NCBI GenBank assembly: GCA_030587405.1
Contig: JAUQZD010000033.1
Location: 1-35,673, forward strand
Reading direction: 5' to 3'
DNA: 35,673 nucleotides
Origin: Candidatus Freyrarchaeum guaymasense
Lineage (GTDB): Archaea > Asgardarchaeota > Jordarchaeia > Jordarchaeales > Freyrarchaeaceae
Part shown: positions 34,181-35,673 of the stretch, in pieces
How positions within the stretch are numbered: position 1 is the first letter of the stretch
Layout of the letters: every line of letters begins with the position of its first letter
Notes under the pieces: generated by a model
The model's database searches: none
Told to the model about the DNA's origin: nothing
What the model saw: only the letters and a program-made list of their open reading frames with translations
Program-made: the position numbers and the translations under genes

Positions 34181-35323
34181 ATGAAGATTGTCCTGCTTGG
34201 TGCAGGGGGAATGGGGCAACTTGCCTTGAAGGATCTGGTTAGCAGCGGTGTTGAAAGCGTCGTCGTCGCCGACTATGATAAGGGCAAAGCGGAGCTTCTA
34301 GCTGAAACTTATGGGGGTCAAGGTACGCAGGTTTCAGCCGAGTTCGTGGACGCGAACGATCATGCCTCGCTGCTGAGGGTGATGCAGGATGCTGACGTTG
34401 TAGCCAGCACTATCGGCCCGTTCAGCGAGTATGGGGTTAAGGTTCTCAGGGCGGCAATAGAGGCCGAAGTGAACTTTGTTGATATCTGCGACGACCCTCA
34501 GCCAACAGTCGACGAGCTTAACCTGCATGACGAGGCCGAGCAGGCTGGCATAACCGTAGTAGTTGGCATGGGCAACAACCCCGGGGTAGGGAACCTGTGT
34601 GCCAAGTACGGGGCGCAGAAGCTGGATGAAGTGGAGGAAATCAAGTTTATCTGGGTTCACCCAGCCATCTCCCGAACGGGGGAGGCAGCCACCCTACACG
34701 CCATCGGCGCATTCTCCGGAAACGTACCCTCATACCAGCAGGGGCAGTGGGTTTACGTGCCCGCCGGCTCGGATAAGGAGGTCGTCGAGTTCCCCGACCC
34801 TGTAGGCAGAGTTGAGGTGTTCCACTCCGGACACCCCGAGCCATTAACCATACCAAGATACATTCGGGTTAAGAACGTGTACTGTAAGGGCGGCATCGTT
34901 CCGGTGTGGGCCGGACAGGAGTTCATAAGGCTTCTCTCCTACGGGCTGGGAGACACCGAACCCATCAATGTTGGGGGGGTTCCGGTGGTGCCAAGAGACT
35001 TCACCGCCGCCCTCCTCAAGTCGGTGATTAGCAGACTGAGTGGAAGCCTAACCGGTGGAGGAGAGCTAGTTAAAGCGTCACGGGTGATAGTGAAAGGCAG
35101 AAAGGATGGGAACCAGGCAACCTACATCTACGACAGGATAGGCAACGAGTGGGAGGCGGGGATAGCGCTATCCATAGGAGCCCAGATGATCGCTAGCGGA
35201 GCGGTTAAAGAGAAGGGCGTCTTCCCTCCGGAGGGATGTATTGAGCCCCAAGAATTCTTCCAAGAACTAAAGAGGAGAGGGCTGAGAATCATAGAGAGAG
35301 CCACGATAGAACGTGAACTCTAA
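34181..35323 (+). CDS. Saccharopine dehydrogenase-like NAD(P)-binding oxidoreductase (paralogue)
   Basis: 380 residues from ATG 34181 (MKIVLLGAGGMGQLALKDL), the start that opens the Rossmann fold directly; a longer frame from 34106 adds 25 unrelated residues. LGAGGMG, VVADYDKGKAE, DVVASTIGPFSEYG and VNFVDICDDPQPT are the superfamily blocks, shared nearly position by position with the protein at 11770. HPEPLTIPRYI and GVFPPEGCIEPQEFF in the C-terminal domain also match that paralogue (HPETITLPRYI, GVLPPEACVNPVDV). Substrate unknown. A TATA-like GGTATATTTGG near 34092-34105 lies upstream. It is the last complete gene in the window. Confidence 0.8.
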   Translation: MKIVLLGAGGMGQLALKDLVSSGVESVVVADYDKGKAELLAETYGGQGTQVSAEFVDANDHASLLRVMQDADVVASTIGPFSEYGVKVLRAAIEAEVNFVDICDDPQPTVDELNLHDEAEQAGITVVVGMGNNPGVGNLCAKYGAQKLDEVEEIKFIWVHPAISRTGEAATLHAIGAFSGNVPSYQQGQWVYVPAGSDKEVVEFPDPVGRVEVFHSGHPEPLTIPRYIRVKNVYCKGGIVPVWAGQEFIRLLSYGLGDTEPINVGGVPVVPRDFTAALLKSVISRLSGSLTGGGELVKASRVIVKGRKDGNQATYIYDRIGNEWEAGIALSIGAQMIASGAVKEKGVFPPEGCIEPQEFFQELKRRGLRIIERATIEREL

Positions 35324-35673
35324 GGCCGCCAAGCAACGGATGGTGAAGGCGGGTGCGAGAGGCTGCTCAGAGACGTGTAAGCCCTCTCCCCCCTTGAAAT
35401 AGTAATAGTTAGTGGGTGGGTAATGGCCGCTAGGTGAGAGGGCAATAACTAGTGGAATGCAGGAGGCCTAGGACGTAAAGAACCCCATTAAAGGAGAAAC
35501 TACATGAAAGATCACACGCCGAAAGGTTCTAGGAACCTCCTAGGCGAAGTTAGAAGCGGCAGCCAACAAGAACCCTAATATTAGCTGCTTTAGGGTGCGT
35601 AGTTTACACTTGCTTTATGGGGCTGTAAGCAGAGCATGGTTGGATGCACGGAAAAGGAATCGTAGGTTTGTGT
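35324..35673. other. End of window, no gene seen
   Basis: No coding or RNA feature supported. One small perfect inverted repeat AGGTTC-TAG-GAACCT lies at 35524-35538. Confidence 0.4.

Overview
The window looks like a chromosomal segment of a thermophilic archaeon, most likely from the TACK/Thermoproteota side. The evidence is AT-rich TATA-type promoters, GGTG/GGAGG ribosome sites with many GTG and TTG starts, an F420/FMN (LLM) oxidoreductase, DUF35 acyl-CoA proteins paired with thiolases, V4R proteins, an archaeal-type VapBC pair and a DUF3782 protein. I cannot name the genus. No rRNA, tRNA, CRISPR array or intact insertion sequence was seen.

Layout. (a) 1-2533, minus strand: a decayed gene (239-787), then a thiolase-like gene broken by one frameshift in a G6 run, followed by a DUF35 partner. 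(b) 2583-11078: an AT-rich defence island. It holds three DNA methyltransferases, a ThaI-like and a TdeIII-like restriction endonuclease (the latter frameshifted), an AbrB-type regulator with operator-like repeats, a transposase zinc-ribbon remnant, and a divergent HhH-GPD/4Fe-4S DNA-glycosylase-like protein divergently paired with the first methyltransferase. A class II glutamine amidotransferase (7084-7848) sits inside the island. (c) 11450-16332: a gene remnant, a saccharopine-dehydrogenase-like enzyme, an LLM oxidoreductase, a coiled-coil/PD-(D/E)XK protein and a stand-alone LigD-type 3'-phosphoesterase. (d) 16416-20730, minus strand: two related CrtI/phytoene-desaturase-like flavoproteins and a threonine 3-dehydrogenase-like enzyme. 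(e) 20916-25348, plus strand: an acyl-CoA gene run of a classical thiolase, a Cys-less SCP2-type thiolase, DUF35 and the methylmalonyl-CoA mutase large subunit. The last three overlap or abut and are probably one transcript. (f) 25797-29040: a 5'-truncated FAD-linked oxidase, two V4R paralogues sharing a 66-bp identical tract, and an enoyl-CoA hydratase. (g) 29499-35323: a polytopic membrane protein, a sirtuin, VapBC, a membrane-anchored M23-like protein without the usual catalytic motif, and a second saccharopine-dehydrogenase-like paralogue.

Together the metabolic genes suggest CoA-thioester (fatty or amino acid) catabolism or remodelling feeding methylmalonyl-CoA/succinyl-CoA, next to isoprenoid-type redox enzymes. 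The best candidates for something undescribed are the glycosylase-plus-methyltransferase pair as a possible base-excision type of restriction system, and the AbrB regulator with six ACCTA motifs that may control the neighbouring modification gene. Several genes are disrupted by single-base changes in short homopolymers, so real decay and assembly error cannot be told apart here.
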